A stretch of 35,160 nt of DNA, taken from Oscillospiraceae bacterium (GTDB lineage Bacteria; Bacillota; Clostridia; Oscillospirales; CAG-272). The notes under the pieces are model-generated. The model saw only the letters and a list, made by a program, of their open reading frames with translations. It did not search any database and was not told where the DNA came from. Where the stretch lies: the NCBI GenBank assembly GCA_015065385.1, contig SVQK01000092.1:1-35160 (forward strand), written 5' to 3'. Within the stretch, counting starts at the first letter, position 1, and each line of letters begins with the position of its first letter. A program made the translations under genes and the position numbers. Below, in pieces: positions 7,721-15,474 of this stretch.

Positions 7721-8980
7721 TTATTCCTTTTCGGCGGTGACCATCACGGCTCCGTAGGCGGGATAGAGGATTTTTACAAGATCCCCTTCGCGGACGATGG
7801 AAACCGGGACATTCCCGACCGTGCGGTAGTTCCAGCCGGGGAAGGATTTGAAGCACAGCGTCCGGGTCGCGCCGGAAGAAGTGAATCCGGTGTCCGTGAC
7901 GTCGGCTGCAAAGATGGCGCGGGTGTCCTTCTCCCGTCCTTCCATCTCGCCGAGGACGACGTTCTCACCCTCTCCGGGACGGACCGCTCCGAACGCGAGG
8001 CAGGAGTACGAGGAGGCGTGATCCACTCCGGATTTGTTCACGGCATCGTCGAACGCGGATCCCACAAAGACCGTGCGGAGGTTCTTGTGCTTCATGTAGA
8101 GCGGTTCGAGGCGGCGGACTTCGGCGTTGACCTTTTTCAGCTTTTCGTACTGTTCGGTTTGATTGCCCTGCTTGTCGAGCACCTCGTTGTGCCACCATCC
8201 CGCGGTCCAGCAGGCCCAGTTCAGGGAGACCGCGCCGAACGCCATGGACGAAAACGCCTGATGACGGAGCATATCGACGGAGAGCCATTTTTCCGGATCG
8301 TTCGAATTGACCTGCAGTACCATCCAGAAGTCCCGCCCGGATTTGCGGCAGGCGTCGGCGACGATCCGGAGATTGTCATAGAGCTTGTCCGTCCCGGCGG
8401 CGAATTCATAGTTGTCAAGGCAGATATAGTCCGTCTTGACGTTCTCCACATACCGGTCGATGTACTCCTGATAGGTGGCGGTCCCGAGCTGGGATACGAC
8501 CTGACCGGAGGTGTTTTCCGCCACGGAGGCATAGTTGGGATAGAGGTTCAGATAGACCATGCGCTCCGGCAGCATCTCCTCCGCGAGCGCGATGACCTTT
8601 CCGTAATGGGGGAAGTCCAGCGCGGAGGGTTCGTCGCCGACATCCACGCCCCAGACGGCGGGATGATCCTTCAAAAAGGGATCGGCGTTCAGGCGTTCCG
8701 CTGCCTCCCGGATCTTCTCGAGCGGAACGGACGCGGCATATTTCCCCGCGTTGTCCCCGTCTCCTCCCCACCATCCGGGAAGAATGCCGTTGACCATGAC
8801 GCCGATGCCGAACTTCTTGCAGTTGTCCAAAAGCTCGTGATCGGCCGGAGCGGCGGTCAGAAAATCGATGCCGCAGGCTTTCATGGCGCGGACATGGGCT
8901 TCGTCGCGCGCGTAGGTGTCGATGCAGTAGGTCCCGATCAGGAGCCGGGAGCGGTCGAATTTCGTTTTGCGTTGAGACAT
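7721..8980 (-). CDS. GH-A clan-like (beta-galactosidase-like) glycosidase
   Basis: A 419-aa protein with the look of a TIM-barrel glycoside hydrolase and no signal peptide, so probably cytoplasmic. The N-terminal LLIGTYCIDTYARDEAHV and CGIDFLTAA strands, the GVMVNGILPGWWGG loop and the WGVDVGDEPSA segment (Glu117 as likely acid/base of a DEP motif) support this. A later LNWACWTAGWW strand lies near the expected active site, and residues ~325-419 form a beta-rich C-terminal domain. The start is ATG 8980, preceded by AAAGGAG; a longer in-frame reading from 9103 has no such site. It is the last gene of a four-gene minus-strand operon with ThuA and Gfo/Idh/MocA proteins, suggesting it acts on a glycoside or oxidised glycoside. 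The exact GH family and substrate are not recognised. Confidence 0.68.
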   Translation of the reverse strand: MSQRKTKFDRSRLLIGTYCIDTYARDEAHVRAMKACGIDFLTAAPADHELLDNCKKFGIGVMVNGILPGWWGGDGDNAGKYAASVPLEKIREAAERLNADPFLKDHPAVWGVDVGDEPSALDFPHYGKVIALAEEMLPERMVYLNLYPNYASVAENTSGQVVSQLGTATYQEYIDRYVENVKTDYICLDNYEFAAGTDKLYDNLRIVADACRKSGRDFWMVLQVNSNDPEKWLSVDMLRHQAFSSMAFGAVSLNWACWTAGWWHNEVLDKQGNQTEQYEKLKKVNAEVRRLEPLYMKHKNLRTVFVGSAFDDAVNKSGVDHASSYSCLAFGAVRPGEGENVVLGEMEGREKDTRAIFAADVTDTGFTSSGATRTLCFKSFPGWNYRTVGNVPVSIVREGDLVKILYPAYGAVMVTAEKE

Positions 8981-9039
8981 GTCGGTTTCTCCTTTGATGA
9001 AAGTCCGGCAGGTTTTGCGTGCCGGAACGGTTGGATGAT

Positions 9040-9876
9040 TCAGCGGAGGACGCCGCGTCCGTCGTATCCGCTTGTCAGATCGCAGCACCCGCGGGCGGCC
9101 CATTCGCAGGAGCGGACGAGCATCTTCCGGAAGGGACGCGGCGCGAAGGAGAGCATCGTGTTCTCCCCGATTCCGTGGCAGGTGTAGAACGGCCAGACGT
9201 GACCGAGCGAATGATTGACAGTGCGGCCTTTCCCGTAGCTCCCCACGGTGAGGACGGATTCGTCGAACCCGGTCCCGGGCTGTCCGTGGCGGGAAATCAC
9301 CGCGGGATCGGAATAGGCGGTGGCAAGGGATTCTGCGGGAACATCCCAGACATTCTTCATCCGGCAGAAGATCTCGTCCCGGGTGTCAAAGTCCGGCAGT
9401 CCCCGGGTGATGGGATGCTCCTGCGACCGGATCGTGATGCGCGCGTCCCCGTAATCCCCGTGTTGGGTCGGCTCGCGCCACATGTACATCGCCATTTTTT
9501 CGATTTCGGGGAAGGGTTTCATGCCGACCTCCGCCCAGTAGCAGGGATGATCCCCGTGCAGGAAGACGAAGCCGCATCCGTCCCGGACCGCGTCCGTCAG
9601 GATCTTCTGCTCCTCCGGGTCGTTGAAGCGGTAGTTCCCGCAGTTGAAAATCACGGCATCCGCGGAGTCGATGGCTCCTTTTTTGAACCAGTCGGCGAAG
9701 GTCATGTCGGAGAGGGGCCGGTCGGAGAAGGGCGTGCGCTCCGTGTCGCATACGATCGTCAAATCGAATGCCCCCGATTCGTCGAGCAGCGTCCGGATCG
9801 CGGCGGCGACCCTGTGAACGTCGTGACCGCCCCGGTGCACATCGCCGACAAGATAGTGCAGTCTGATTTTGGCCAT
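9040..9876 (-). CDS. ThuA-like protein (trehalose utilisation family)
   Basis: A 278-aa protein of the ThuA family, which has a class I glutamine-amidotransferase-like fold without the usual catalytic triad. Recognised features are the N-terminal GGHDVHRVAAAIRTLL, the GCGFVFLHGDHPCYW segment, EHPITRGLPDFDTRDEIF and the C-terminal GKGRTVNHSLGHVWPFY. In rhizobia, ThuA works with a Gfo/Idh/MocA dehydrogenase (ThuB) in trehalose oxidation through 3-keto sugars. Here too a Gfo/Idh/MocA gene lies directly upstream, 9 nt away, so a similar keto-sugar pathway is plausible. Start ATG 9876 follows closely on the upstream stop. No signal peptide is seen. Confidence 0.85.
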   Translation of the reverse strand: MAKIRLHYLVGDVHRGGHDVHRVAAAIRTLLDESGAFDLTIVCDTERTPFSDRPLSDMTFADWFKKGAIDSADAVIFNCGNYRFNDPEEQKILTDAVRDGCGFVFLHGDHPCYWAEVGMKPFPEIEKMAMYMWREPTQHGDYGDARITIRSQEHPITRGLPDFDTRDEIFCRMKNVWDVPAESLATAYSDPAVISRHGQPGTGFDESVLTVGSYGKGRTVNHSLGHVWPFYTCHGIGENTMLSFAPRPFRKMLVRSCEWAARGCCDLTSGYDGRGVLR

Positions 9877-9885
9877 AGCGTCACC

Positions 9886-10758
9886 TCACACCGGTACGTC
9901 GAACCACTCGTCGGGCGCCAGGCGCGCTTTCCGGGCGGTTTCAATGACGGAAACGATTTCAAACGTCTCTCTCAGATCCACGGGAGACTGCCCCGAGAGG
10001 AAAAAGTCGAGCACGGCGCGGGAGAAGTTCCGGTAGAAGTTCGAGTCGTCGCTCTTGAGCCGCGCCCCGTCCGTTCCCCGTCCGCTCTCTGTGACCATGA
10101 AATTGAACTCGGCCCACGGCTGGGGCGTCTGCATGAAGGAGGCCATGCGCCCGTCTCCGTAGTCGAGGATCAGCTGAGTGACGGCTTCTCCCGGAGCGAA
10201 CGCCTTGAGGCGGCGGATCCCCGGCCCCATGAGCGCCTCGATGACCTCCAGCTGATGGACGGCGTAGTTGTCGAGGGTGTGCGGTCCGACCGTGGAAACA
10301 AACAGCGGTTTATTCGGATGGCACGCCTTGTAGTCGATCACATCCTGACAGTACCGCTGGGCGGAGGAGGAGAACAGAGGCGTTCCGTGCGCCTTGGCCA
10401 GAGCTGCCATTCTCTTGGCCGTTTCGAGATCGTAAGCAAACGTCTTGTCCACGAAGCAGGGCTTGCCGGACATGAGCGGGACGCGGGCGGTCTCCTCGTG
10501 GGTGCGGGAGTCGTCCGCGGCGATCACCATGACGGCGTCCACCGAAGCGCACAGCTCCTCCATCGAAGCGCATTCCTCGGTTTCATGGATCCGGCACCAT
10601 TCCGCGCTCGTCATGCCGGAGGGCGCGGTGTGAAGTCCGCAGGCGTGGGTGACAGCCGCGTCGATCCCTCTCTCCCGGATGGCGTCGCGGAGAAAACCGG
10701 GAAAATAGTTGCAGTGCCAGTTGTCGAGGTAATAGTCGGCAAATCCGATCTTGAACAT
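9886..10758 (-). CDS. Gfo/Idh/MocA-family NAD(P)-dependent oxidoreductase
   Basis: A 290-aa protein, somewhat shorter than the typical 330-400 aa of the family. The N-terminal Rossmann half includes KIGFADYYLDNWHCNYFPGF in place of the usual glycine-rich loop, then SVDAVMVIAADDSRTHEET and GKPCFVDKTFAYD. Lys105 of VDKTF takes the place of the family EKP lysine. The C-terminal substrate-binding half includes VHQLEVIEALMG, the expected catalytic-histidine region. The atypical nucleotide loop means cofactor binding is less certain. A strong GGAGGG ribosome binding site precedes ATG 10758, 1 nt after the stop of the 77-aa gene. It is followed by thuA-like and glycosidase genes, pointing to sugar oxidation or reduction. 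Confidence 0.8.
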   Translation of the reverse strand: MFKIGFADYYLDNWHCNYFPGFLRDAIRERGIDAAVTHACGLHTAPSGMTSAEWCRIHETEECASMEELCASVDAVMVIAADDSRTHEETARVPLMSGKPCFVDKTFAYDLETAKRMAALAKAHGTPLFSSSAQRYCQDVIDYKACHPNKPLFVSTVGPHTLDNYAVHQLEVIEALMGPGIRRLKAFAPGEAVTQLILDYGDGRMASFMQTPQPWAEFNFMVTESGRGTDGARLKSDDSNFYRNFSRAVLDFFLSGQSPVDLRETFEIVSVIETARKARLAPDEWFDVPV

Positions 10759-10759
10759 A

Positions 10760-10993
10760 TCATCCCTCCCCGCGCTTCGTCACGCTGTGTTCGTCCGCCT
10801 CTCTGAGACGGAACTCGAGGGAGGTCATGCGGGAATAGTAGGCGTCGGCGGCGGTCAGCGCGATCGCCATGACAAAACGCGCCTGTTCCACCGTCTTCGG
10901 ATCGTGTCCGAACAGGGTGTCAAAGTTTCCGCCCGGACGGAACAGTTCGGTTTCCGTCTCCTTCATGAGGGCGGCGAGATCAAAGCGGTTCAT
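10760..10993 (-). CDS. 77-aa protein of unknown function at the head of the sugar operon
   Basis: A small, predicted mostly helical, soluble protein (MNRFDLAALMKETETELF...). I do not recognise a domain. It is likely real: GGAGG lies 4 nt before ATG 10993, a near-consensus promoter is ~30 nt upstream, and its stop is 1 nt before the next start, so it is tightly coupled to the Gfo/Idh/MocA gene. The middle contains DPKTVEQARFVMAIALTAADAYYSR, which could form an amphipathic helix. It could be an accessory subunit or small regulator of the oxidoreductase; there is no direct evidence. Confidence 0.68.
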   Translation of the reverse strand: MNRFDLAALMKETETELFRPGGNFDTLFGHDPKTVEQARFVMAIALTAADAYYSRMTSLEFRLREADEHSVTKRGEG

Positions 10994-11022
10994 AAAGCCT
11001 CCGTGCGGTTCGGTTCTGAGTC

Positions 11023-11051
11023 ATTGTAGCACAGATCCGCCCGCCTGTCAA
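11023..11051 (-). promoter_or_regulatory. SigA-type promoter of the sugar operon
   Basis: Minus-strand TTGACA (11051-11046), a 17-nt spacer, then TACAAT (11028-11023) with an extended TG motif (TGC before the -10). It drives the 77-aa/Gfo/ThuA/glycosidase operon. Confidence 0.88.
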
Positions 11052-11134
11052 TCGAAATAGGAAAAAATCACAACATTCAGAAATATTTTCTCCTGATTTT
11101 ATGCGATGTTCACAACAAGATAACATTTTTGCGG

Positions 11135-11140
11135 TATAAT
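11135..11140 (+). promoter_or_regulatory. Putative -10 box for the CBS-domain gene
   Basis: TATAAT lies 32 nt upstream of ATG 11173 in an AT-rich stretch. A -35 at the correct distance is poor (TTCACA at 20 nt), so the promoter may need an activator. Its core region is about 85 bp from the divergent sugar-operon promoter. Confidence 0.55.
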
Positions 11141-11172
11141 AACATTGCAACGAATCCACCGGGAGATTGGAC

Positions 11173-11604
11173 ATGAACGTTCTGATGATGCTGACGCCGA
11201 AGAGCGAGGTGAAATACATACTCGACACCGCCACCGTGCGGTCCGCCATTCAAAAGCTGAAAATCCACGGCTACACCGCGATTCCGGTCATCACGAAGGA
11301 GGGTACTTACGCGGGGTCCGTCAGCGAGGGCGACTTCCTCTGGTATATGGTGAAGCATCAGGGAGAAGATCCCAAAGACCTGGGAGGCGTTAAGGTGAAG
11401 GATCTGATCCGCCCCGCGTTCATCCCCGCCGTCACCGCGGACGTGGAGACCGAAGAGCTGATCCTTCGCGCCGAGGAGCAGAATTTCATCCCCGTGACCG
11501 ACGACCGCGGAACCTTCATCGGGATCGTCACCCGCCGGACCGTGATCGACAAGCTCATGACCGCAAGACGCGAGCAGAATGCCCGCGGGCCTCATTCCGT
11601 ATGA
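11173..11604 (+). CDS. CBS-domain-pair protein
   Basis: A 143-aa stand-alone Bateman module: two CBS domains (about residues 1-62 and 75-138) and nothing else. Typical CBS segments are the strand-helix KLKIHGYTAIPVITKEGTYAGSVSEGDFL in the first domain and AEEQNFIPVTDDRGTFIGIVTRRTVIDKL in the second. Such pairs bind adenine nucleotides (AMP, ATP, SAM) and act as energy or methyl-donor sensors; the ligand is not readable here. The start is ATG 11173 with GGGAG at 11161-11165; an in-frame TTG at 11167 has worse spacing. It stands alone between two promoters. A SAM-sensing link to the methyltransferases downstream would be inference. Confidence 0.86.
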   Translation: MNVLMMLTPKSEVKYILDTATVRSAIQKLKIHGYTAIPVITKEGTYAGSVSEGDFLWYMVKHQGEDPKDLGGVKVKDLIRPAFIPAVTADVETEELILRAEEQNFIPVTDDRGTFIGIVTRRTVIDKLMTARREQNARGPHSV

Positions 11605-11667
11605 GTTTTTCCCCTTCTCCCCCCTTTCCGATTTTTCCGGATCGGGAGGAGTTTTGCTCTCCGGGAC

Positions 11668-11696
11668 TTGCCAAAACGGGCGCCGGGGTGTATAAT
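11668..11696 (+). promoter_or_regulatory. SigA-type promoter of the methyltransferase pair
   Basis: TTGCCA (11668-11673), 17-nt spacer, TATAAT (11691-11696), 41 nt before the homocysteine methyltransferase start. No clear terminator separates it from the CBS gene. Confidence 0.85.
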
Positions 11697-11737
11697 AGAG
11701 GCATCTGAATCTGAGAAGCGGAGGCTTTCGGAAGATT

Positions 11738-12592
11738 ATGAAGCAGAACATCACCCTCCTTGACGGCGCGATCGGCACCACTCTCTGGGACAAGGCCGCG
11801 GCGCACGGCTGGAAAAAAGATCCCGTCTGGACCTACAACACGGAGCACCCGGAAATCGTCGCCCAGATCGCGGCGGAATACGCGGACGCGGGCTCGCAGA
11901 TCCTCTTTGCCAACACCTTCGGAGCGAACGGACCGGCGGTGAAGAAATCCTCGAAGCGGAGCGTCTCTGAGATTGTGTCGGAAGGCGTGCGGATCGCCAA
12001 AGACGCCGTCCGGGACCGCGGCATCCGGATCGCGCTCGACGCCGGCCCGCTCTCGGAGCTGATGGAGCCCTACGGGGATCTGGAAGAGGACGAGGTGGCG
12101 GAGATTTATCGGGAGATGTTTGAAGCGGGCGTAGGAGCGGGCGCGGAGCTCATCGTGCTCGAGACCTTCATCGATCTCGGGATGCTCCGGGTTGCGGCGG
12201 AAGAGGCGAAAAAGTACGGCGTCCCCGTGCTGTGCAGCCTGTCCTTCGAGCGGCTCGGCAAGACCATGATGGGGAATTCCCCCGAGGATATGATCGAAGA
12301 ACTGGAACCGCTCGGCGTCGATGCGGTCGGGATGAACTGCTCCCTCGGTCCGGATCTCGCGGTCCCGGTGATCCGGAAGTTTGCCGGAAAGACGGATATC
12401 CCGCTGTTCTTCAAGCCCAACGCCGGGATCCCGGTGCTCGCGGCGGACGGTTCGGTCTCCACAGCCTACAGCGCGAAGGCTTTCGCGGACGAGGTCGCCC
12501 CCGCGCTTGAATTCGTGGACTATATCGGCGGATGCTGCGGAACCGCTCCTTCCTATATCCGGGAGCTGGCCGCGCGGATGGGACGGAATTGA
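11738..12592 (+). CDS. Homocysteine S-methyltransferase family protein
   Basis: A 284-aa zinc enzyme equivalent to the N-terminal homocysteine-binding domain of MetH and to betaine-homocysteine methyltransferase. It is predicted to move a methyl group to homocysteine, giving methionine. The N-terminal LLDGAIGTTL motif and the three zinc-binding cysteines are present: Cys201 in GMNCSLGP and Cys266-Cys267 in GGCCGT. Other MetH domains (folate, cobalamin, activation) are absent. The URO-D-type methyltransferase follows after 16 nt with its own GGAGG site, so the two are an operon. The methyl donor is unknown; without a corrinoid protein nearby, the donor could be a methylated compound or a corrinoid protein encoded elsewhere. 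Confidence 0.88.
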   Translation: MKQNITLLDGAIGTTLWDKAAAHGWKKDPVWTYNTEHPEIVAQIAAEYADAGSQILFANTFGANGPAVKKSSKRSVSEIVSEGVRIAKDAVRDRGIRIALDAGPLSELMEPYGDLEEDEVAEIYREMFEAGVGAGAELIVLETFIDLGMLRVAAEEAKKYGVPVLCSLSFERLGKTMMGNSPEDMIEELEPLGVDAVGMNCSLGPDLAVPVIRKFAGKTDIPLFFKPNAGIPVLAADGSVSTAYSAKAFADEVAPALEFVDYIGGCCGTAPSYIRELAARMGRN

Positions 12593-12608
12593 AAGGTCGG
12601 AGGTCAAC

Positions 12609-13577
12609 ATGAACAGTACGGAGAGAGTGCGGAACACCATCCTCGGAAAGCCGACAGACCGTCAGCCCATTTACGGATGGGTCTCCGCGAACCTGTCGGA
12701 GGAACTGACGCATACCTACGGTTCCGTCGCGGCGTTCGAGGACAAATATGAATTCGACATGAGCCATCTCTTCGGCGGTCCCGGATCCTTCCGCGGGGAC
12801 GTGCTCGACCGGGTGCGCGCCGAGAACGAGGAGCTTTCCCCGGATCTTTTGGTGGACGAGGACTTTTTCAGCGATCCGGATGTCTTGGACAATTACCGGA
12901 ACATTCAGGATGCCATGGCCTTCCACAAGGAGCGCGGACGGTTCTGCTACATCCAGACGCCCGGATTCTTCGAACAGTTCAACGGCGTGTTCGGGATCGA
13001 AAATCAGCTTCTGTATCTGGCCATGTACCCCGACGAGCTGGACGAGCTCTACCGGAGGCAGGCGGAGTGGACCGTGAAATTTGCCGGTCACTGCATCGAT
13101 CTGGGCGTGGACATGGTTCACATTTCCGACGACTGGGGCGCGCAGAAGGATCTGCTGTTCAATCCGAAGCTCTGGTGGGAGATCATCTATCCCCACATGA
13201 AGCGGGTCGTGGATTACGTCCATTCCCGCGGGTGCTTCTGTTCCCTCCATTCGGACGGATGCATCGCCAAGGTCACGGACGGCGTGGAAAAGCTCGGGCT
13301 GGATCTGGTCCATCCGTGGCAGGAGAGCGCGGGGATGTCCTACGATTTGTATCTCGACAAGTATCAGGACAAGTTCGCCATCCTCGGCGGGATCTGCATT
13401 CAGACCAAGCTGGGACTTGTGAGTCAGGAAGAGCTCGAGGCGGATATCCGCCGGGTCTTCGGCCTGCTCCGCGGGAAGCGCTGGATCTGCTGCACCACCC
13501 ATTTCGTCCAGAATCACTGCTCCATGGAGGATCTGGCGTTCGCCTACGACCTGATCTACAAGCTGGCCCGAGAATAA
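12609..13577 (+). CDS. URO-D superfamily (MtaA/CmuA-like) methyltransferase
   Basis: A 322-aa TIM-barrel protein of the uroporphyrinogen decarboxylase superfamily, here more likely a corrinoid or zinc methyltransferase than a haem enzyme. The start is ATG 12609 behind GGAGG; longer in-frame readings run back into the upstream gene. Evidence includes the N-terminal TERVRNTILGKPTDRQPIYGW typical of the superfamily, the VDMVHISDDWGAQKDLLFNP segment and CSLHSDGCIAKV. His214 and Cys218, with a later Cys in WICCTTHF, are candidate zinc ligands as in MtaA-type enzymes. Its pairing with a homocysteine methyltransferase suggests methyl transfer from a methylated substrate towards methionine. The substrate is not identified. 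Confidence 0.8.
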   Translation: MNSTERVRNTILGKPTDRQPIYGWVSANLSEELTHTYGSVAAFEDKYEFDMSHLFGGPGSFRGDVLDRVRAENEELSPDLLVDEDFFSDPDVLDNYRNIQDAMAFHKERGRFCYIQTPGFFEQFNGVFGIENQLLYLAMYPDELDELYRRQAEWTVKFAGHCIDLGVDMVHISDDWGAQKDLLFNPKLWWEIIYPHMKRVVDYVHSRGCFCSLHSDGCIAKVTDGVEKLGLDLVHPWQESAGMSYDLYLDKYQDKFAILGGICIQTKLGLVSQEELEADIRRVFGLLRGKRWICCTTHFVQNHCSMEDLAFAYDLIYKLARE

Positions 13578-13599
13578 GTGCGCCTGAGACCGGGTTTTC

Positions 13600-13628
13600 G
13601 GAAAAGGCGACGTTTTTCCCGTTTTTTT
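13600..13628 (+). terminator. Terminator after the methyltransferase pair
   Basis: GGAAAA (13600-13605) pairs with TTTTCC (13614-13619), followed by a T-run at 13622-13628. The stem is short and A/T-rich, so efficiency may be moderate. Confidence 0.6.
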
Positions 13629-13639
13629 ATCGCACCCCC

Positions 13640-13668
13640 TTGACAGACAGGGGAACACGATGTATAAT
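13640..13668 (+). promoter_or_regulatory. SigA-type promoter of the riboswitch-symporter unit
   Basis: TTGACA (13640-13645), 17-nt spacer, TATAAT (13663-13668); both hexamers match consensus. Transcription would begin near 13675, just before the first glycine aptamer. Confidence 0.93.
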
Positions 13669-13685
13669 TATACAAGTCATATGAA

Positions 13686-13852
13686 GCGGACAGGAAATAC
13701 CCCCACGGGGTGACCGAAGGAGTAAAACTCTCAGGTGCCGGATTCGGCGAGGACTGTTTGCGGATGACGCTCTGGAGAAGCCCGGGAAAATCCGGGTGCC
13801 GAAGGTGCAAGGCCGGTTGTCCGGCTTAATCTCTCAGGCAAAAGGACAGAGT
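13686..13852 (+). ncRNA. Tandem glycine riboswitch (gcvT-type, two aptamers)
   Basis: Two glycine aptamers lie in series. Aptamer 1 (~13686-13761) is closed by GCGGACAG/CTGTTTGC and contains GTGACCGAAGGAGTAAAACT then CTCTCAGG. Aptamer 2 (~13769-13852) is closed by CTCTG/CAGAG and contains GTGCCGAAGGTGCAA then ATCTCTCAGGCAAAAGGACA. These are the hallmark conserved blocks of the glycine riboswitch, and the tandem arrangement with a short linker is the classic form. It lies between a consensus promoter and an intrinsic terminator in front of an AGCS symporter. Glycine therefore controls read-through into the transporter gene. I could not decide from pairing alone whether glycine turns it on or off. 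Confidence 0.96.
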
Positions 13853-13894
13853 AACGGTCACCCCCGATCCGTGGGGGGGCTTGTCCGATTGCTG

Positions 13895-13927
13895 AAAGAG
13901 CTTGCTTCGGCGGGCTCTTTGTTTTTT
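13895..13927 (+). terminator. Riboswitch-controlled terminator (expression platform)
   Basis: AAAGAGC (13895-13901) pairs with GCTCTTT (13914-13920) around a short loop, followed by a T-run (13922-13927). Upstream, GGACA (13844-13848, at the end of aptamer 2) can also pair with TGTCC (13882-13886) around a CCCCC/GGGGG hairpin. That alternative fold would compete with the aptamer closing stem. Confidence 0.85.
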
Positions 13928-13968
13928 CTTCCGTATATTTTACCAAAAAGGACGGTGCGTTTCTCTCA

Positions 13969-15474
13969 ATGGAAAACTTCTTAGGCGGACTCGCAAAGGT
14001 CAATGACGCGGTAAACGGCGTTGTGTGGGGCGTTCCCGCGCTGGTTCTTCTGATCGGCACGGGCATTCTCATGACCGTCGTCACGAAATTCTTCCAGTTC
14101 ACCCGGTTCGGGCACATGTGGAAGAACACCATCGGCGGCCTGTTCTCGCAGAAAAACATCCGCAAGAGCGACGACAGGCACTCCATCTCCCAGTTTCAGG
14201 CGCTGTGTACCGCTCTTTCCGCCACCATCGGAACCGGCAACATCGCCGGCGTGGCGTACGCGATCACGATGGGCGGTCCCGGCGCGGTGTTCTGGATGTG
14301 GATCGCGGCCATCGTCGGGATGATGACCAACTATTCGGAAAACGTGCTCGGCATCTACTTCCGCAGACGGAACGAGAAGGGCGAATGGTCCGGCGGCGCG
14401 ATGTACTATCTGCACGACGGCGTCGGCAAGATGAAGTACGGCAAAGTGATCGGCAAGATCCTCGCGGTTCTGTTCTCCGTATTCGCCGTGTTCGCCTCCT
14501 TCGGCATCGGCAACATGGGGCAGGTGGTGTCTATTTCCGAGAGCATTACCACCGCCGTGAACGCGGGCGATTCCAAGATCGTTCCGCTGATCGTGGGCGT
14601 TGTCGTCATGATTCTGGCGATCCTCGTCATTATCGGCGGCCTCCACCGGATCGCCGAGACAAACGAGCGAATCGTTCCCTTTATGGCGGTGTTCTACATC
14701 ATCGGCGCGCTCGTCATCATCGTCATGAACATCGGGCAGGTCGGCCCGGCCTTCGCCGCGATCTTCAAAGGCGCGTTCAACTTCAAATCCGCTGCGGGCG
14801 GTGTCACGGGAGCCGTGATCGCGCAGGCCATGCAGTGGGGCTTCAAGCGCGGCGTGTTCTCCAACGAAGCGGGCCTCGGTTCCTCCGTCATGGTGCACTC
14901 GGCGTCCAACGTCAAGGAACCCGTCGTACAGGGTCTGTGGGGCATTTTTGAAGTGTTCGCGGACACCATCATCGTCTGCACCTGCACCGCTCTCGTCATT
15001 CTCACGAGCGGCGTGGTGGATCTCGAGACCGGCGCGTCCCTCTCCGGCGTGACCAAGCTGGGTCTTGCGACGGAAGCCTTTACGGCGAACTTCGGCACGT
15101 TCGGCGGTATCTTCATCGCCGTGGCCGTCTCGCTTTTCGCCTTCACGACGATCCTCGGCTGGAGCTTCTACGGCACGAAAGCGTGGGAATACCTCTTCGG
15201 CACCAAGTCCACCATGATCTACAAGATCATCTTCGTTCTGATCATTCTGGCGGGCTGCACGCTCGACGCCTCCCTCGCCATCGACCTTTCCGACACCTTC
15301 AACGGACTTATGGCGATCCCGAACCTGATCGGCGTGGTCTGCCTCTCCGGCCTTGTCGTGCGGATCACGAAGAATTACACGATCCGCAAGATCAAGAAGA
15401 TCGAACCGGACGCGGAGCCCATGTATTCCGCCATCCCCGAGGTCCAGAAGGAACAGGAACAGAGAGTCGATTAA
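13969..15474 (+). CDS. Na+:alanine/glycine symporter, AGCS family
   Basis: A 501-aa multi-membrane-segment permease that co-transports sodium with alanine or glycine. Family marks include FQALCTALSATIGTGNIAGVA and the AGCS signature region MGGPGAVFWMWIAAIVGM, followed by NYSENVLGIYFR and GGAMYYLHDG. A second-half SNEAGLGSS block is also typical. Length matches the family. The glycine riboswitch immediately upstream supports glycine as a physiological substrate. The start ATG 13969 has no well-placed ribosome binding site: AAGGA lies about 15 nt away, longer than usual, and no in-frame alternative exists, so translation may be weak or structured. It ends with a soluble charged tail. Confidence 0.94.
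   Translation: MENFLGGLAKVNDAVNGVVWGVPALVLLIGTGILMTVVTKFFQFTRFGHMWKNTIGGLFSQKNIRKSDDRHSISQFQALCTALSATIGTGNIAGVAYAITMGGPGAVFWMWIAAIVGMMTNYSENVLGIYFRRRNEKGEWSGGAMYYLHDGVGKMKYGKVIGKILAVLFSVFAVFASFGIGNMGQVVSISESITTAVNAGDSKIVPLIVGVVVMILAILVIIGGLHRIAETNERIVPFMAVFYIIGALVIIVMNIGQVGPAFAAIFKGAFNFKSAAGGVTGAVIAQAMQWGFKRGVFSNEAGLGSSVMVHSASNVKEPVVQGLWGIFEVFADTIIVCTCTALVILTSGVVDLETGASLSGVTKLGLATEAFTANFGTFGGIFIAVAVSLFAFTTILGWSFYGTKAWEYLFGTKSTMIYKIIFVLIILAGCTLDASLAIDLSDTFNGLMAIPNLIGVVCLSGLVVRITKNYTIRKIKKIEPDAEPMYSAIPEVQKEQEQRVD

Noticed and set aside
9019..10806. 595-aa plus-strand ORF across the ThuA and Gfo genes
   Set aside because: Spans several real minus-strand genes with good start sites; no recognisable domain.
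11605..11667. Terminator after the CBS gene
   Set aside because: Only a weak CCGAT/ATCGG stem without a T-run could be found.
13861..13886. CCCCC/GGGGG hairpin as a second terminator in the symporter leader
   Set aside because: No T-run follows; it is better seen as part of the riboswitch expression platform.
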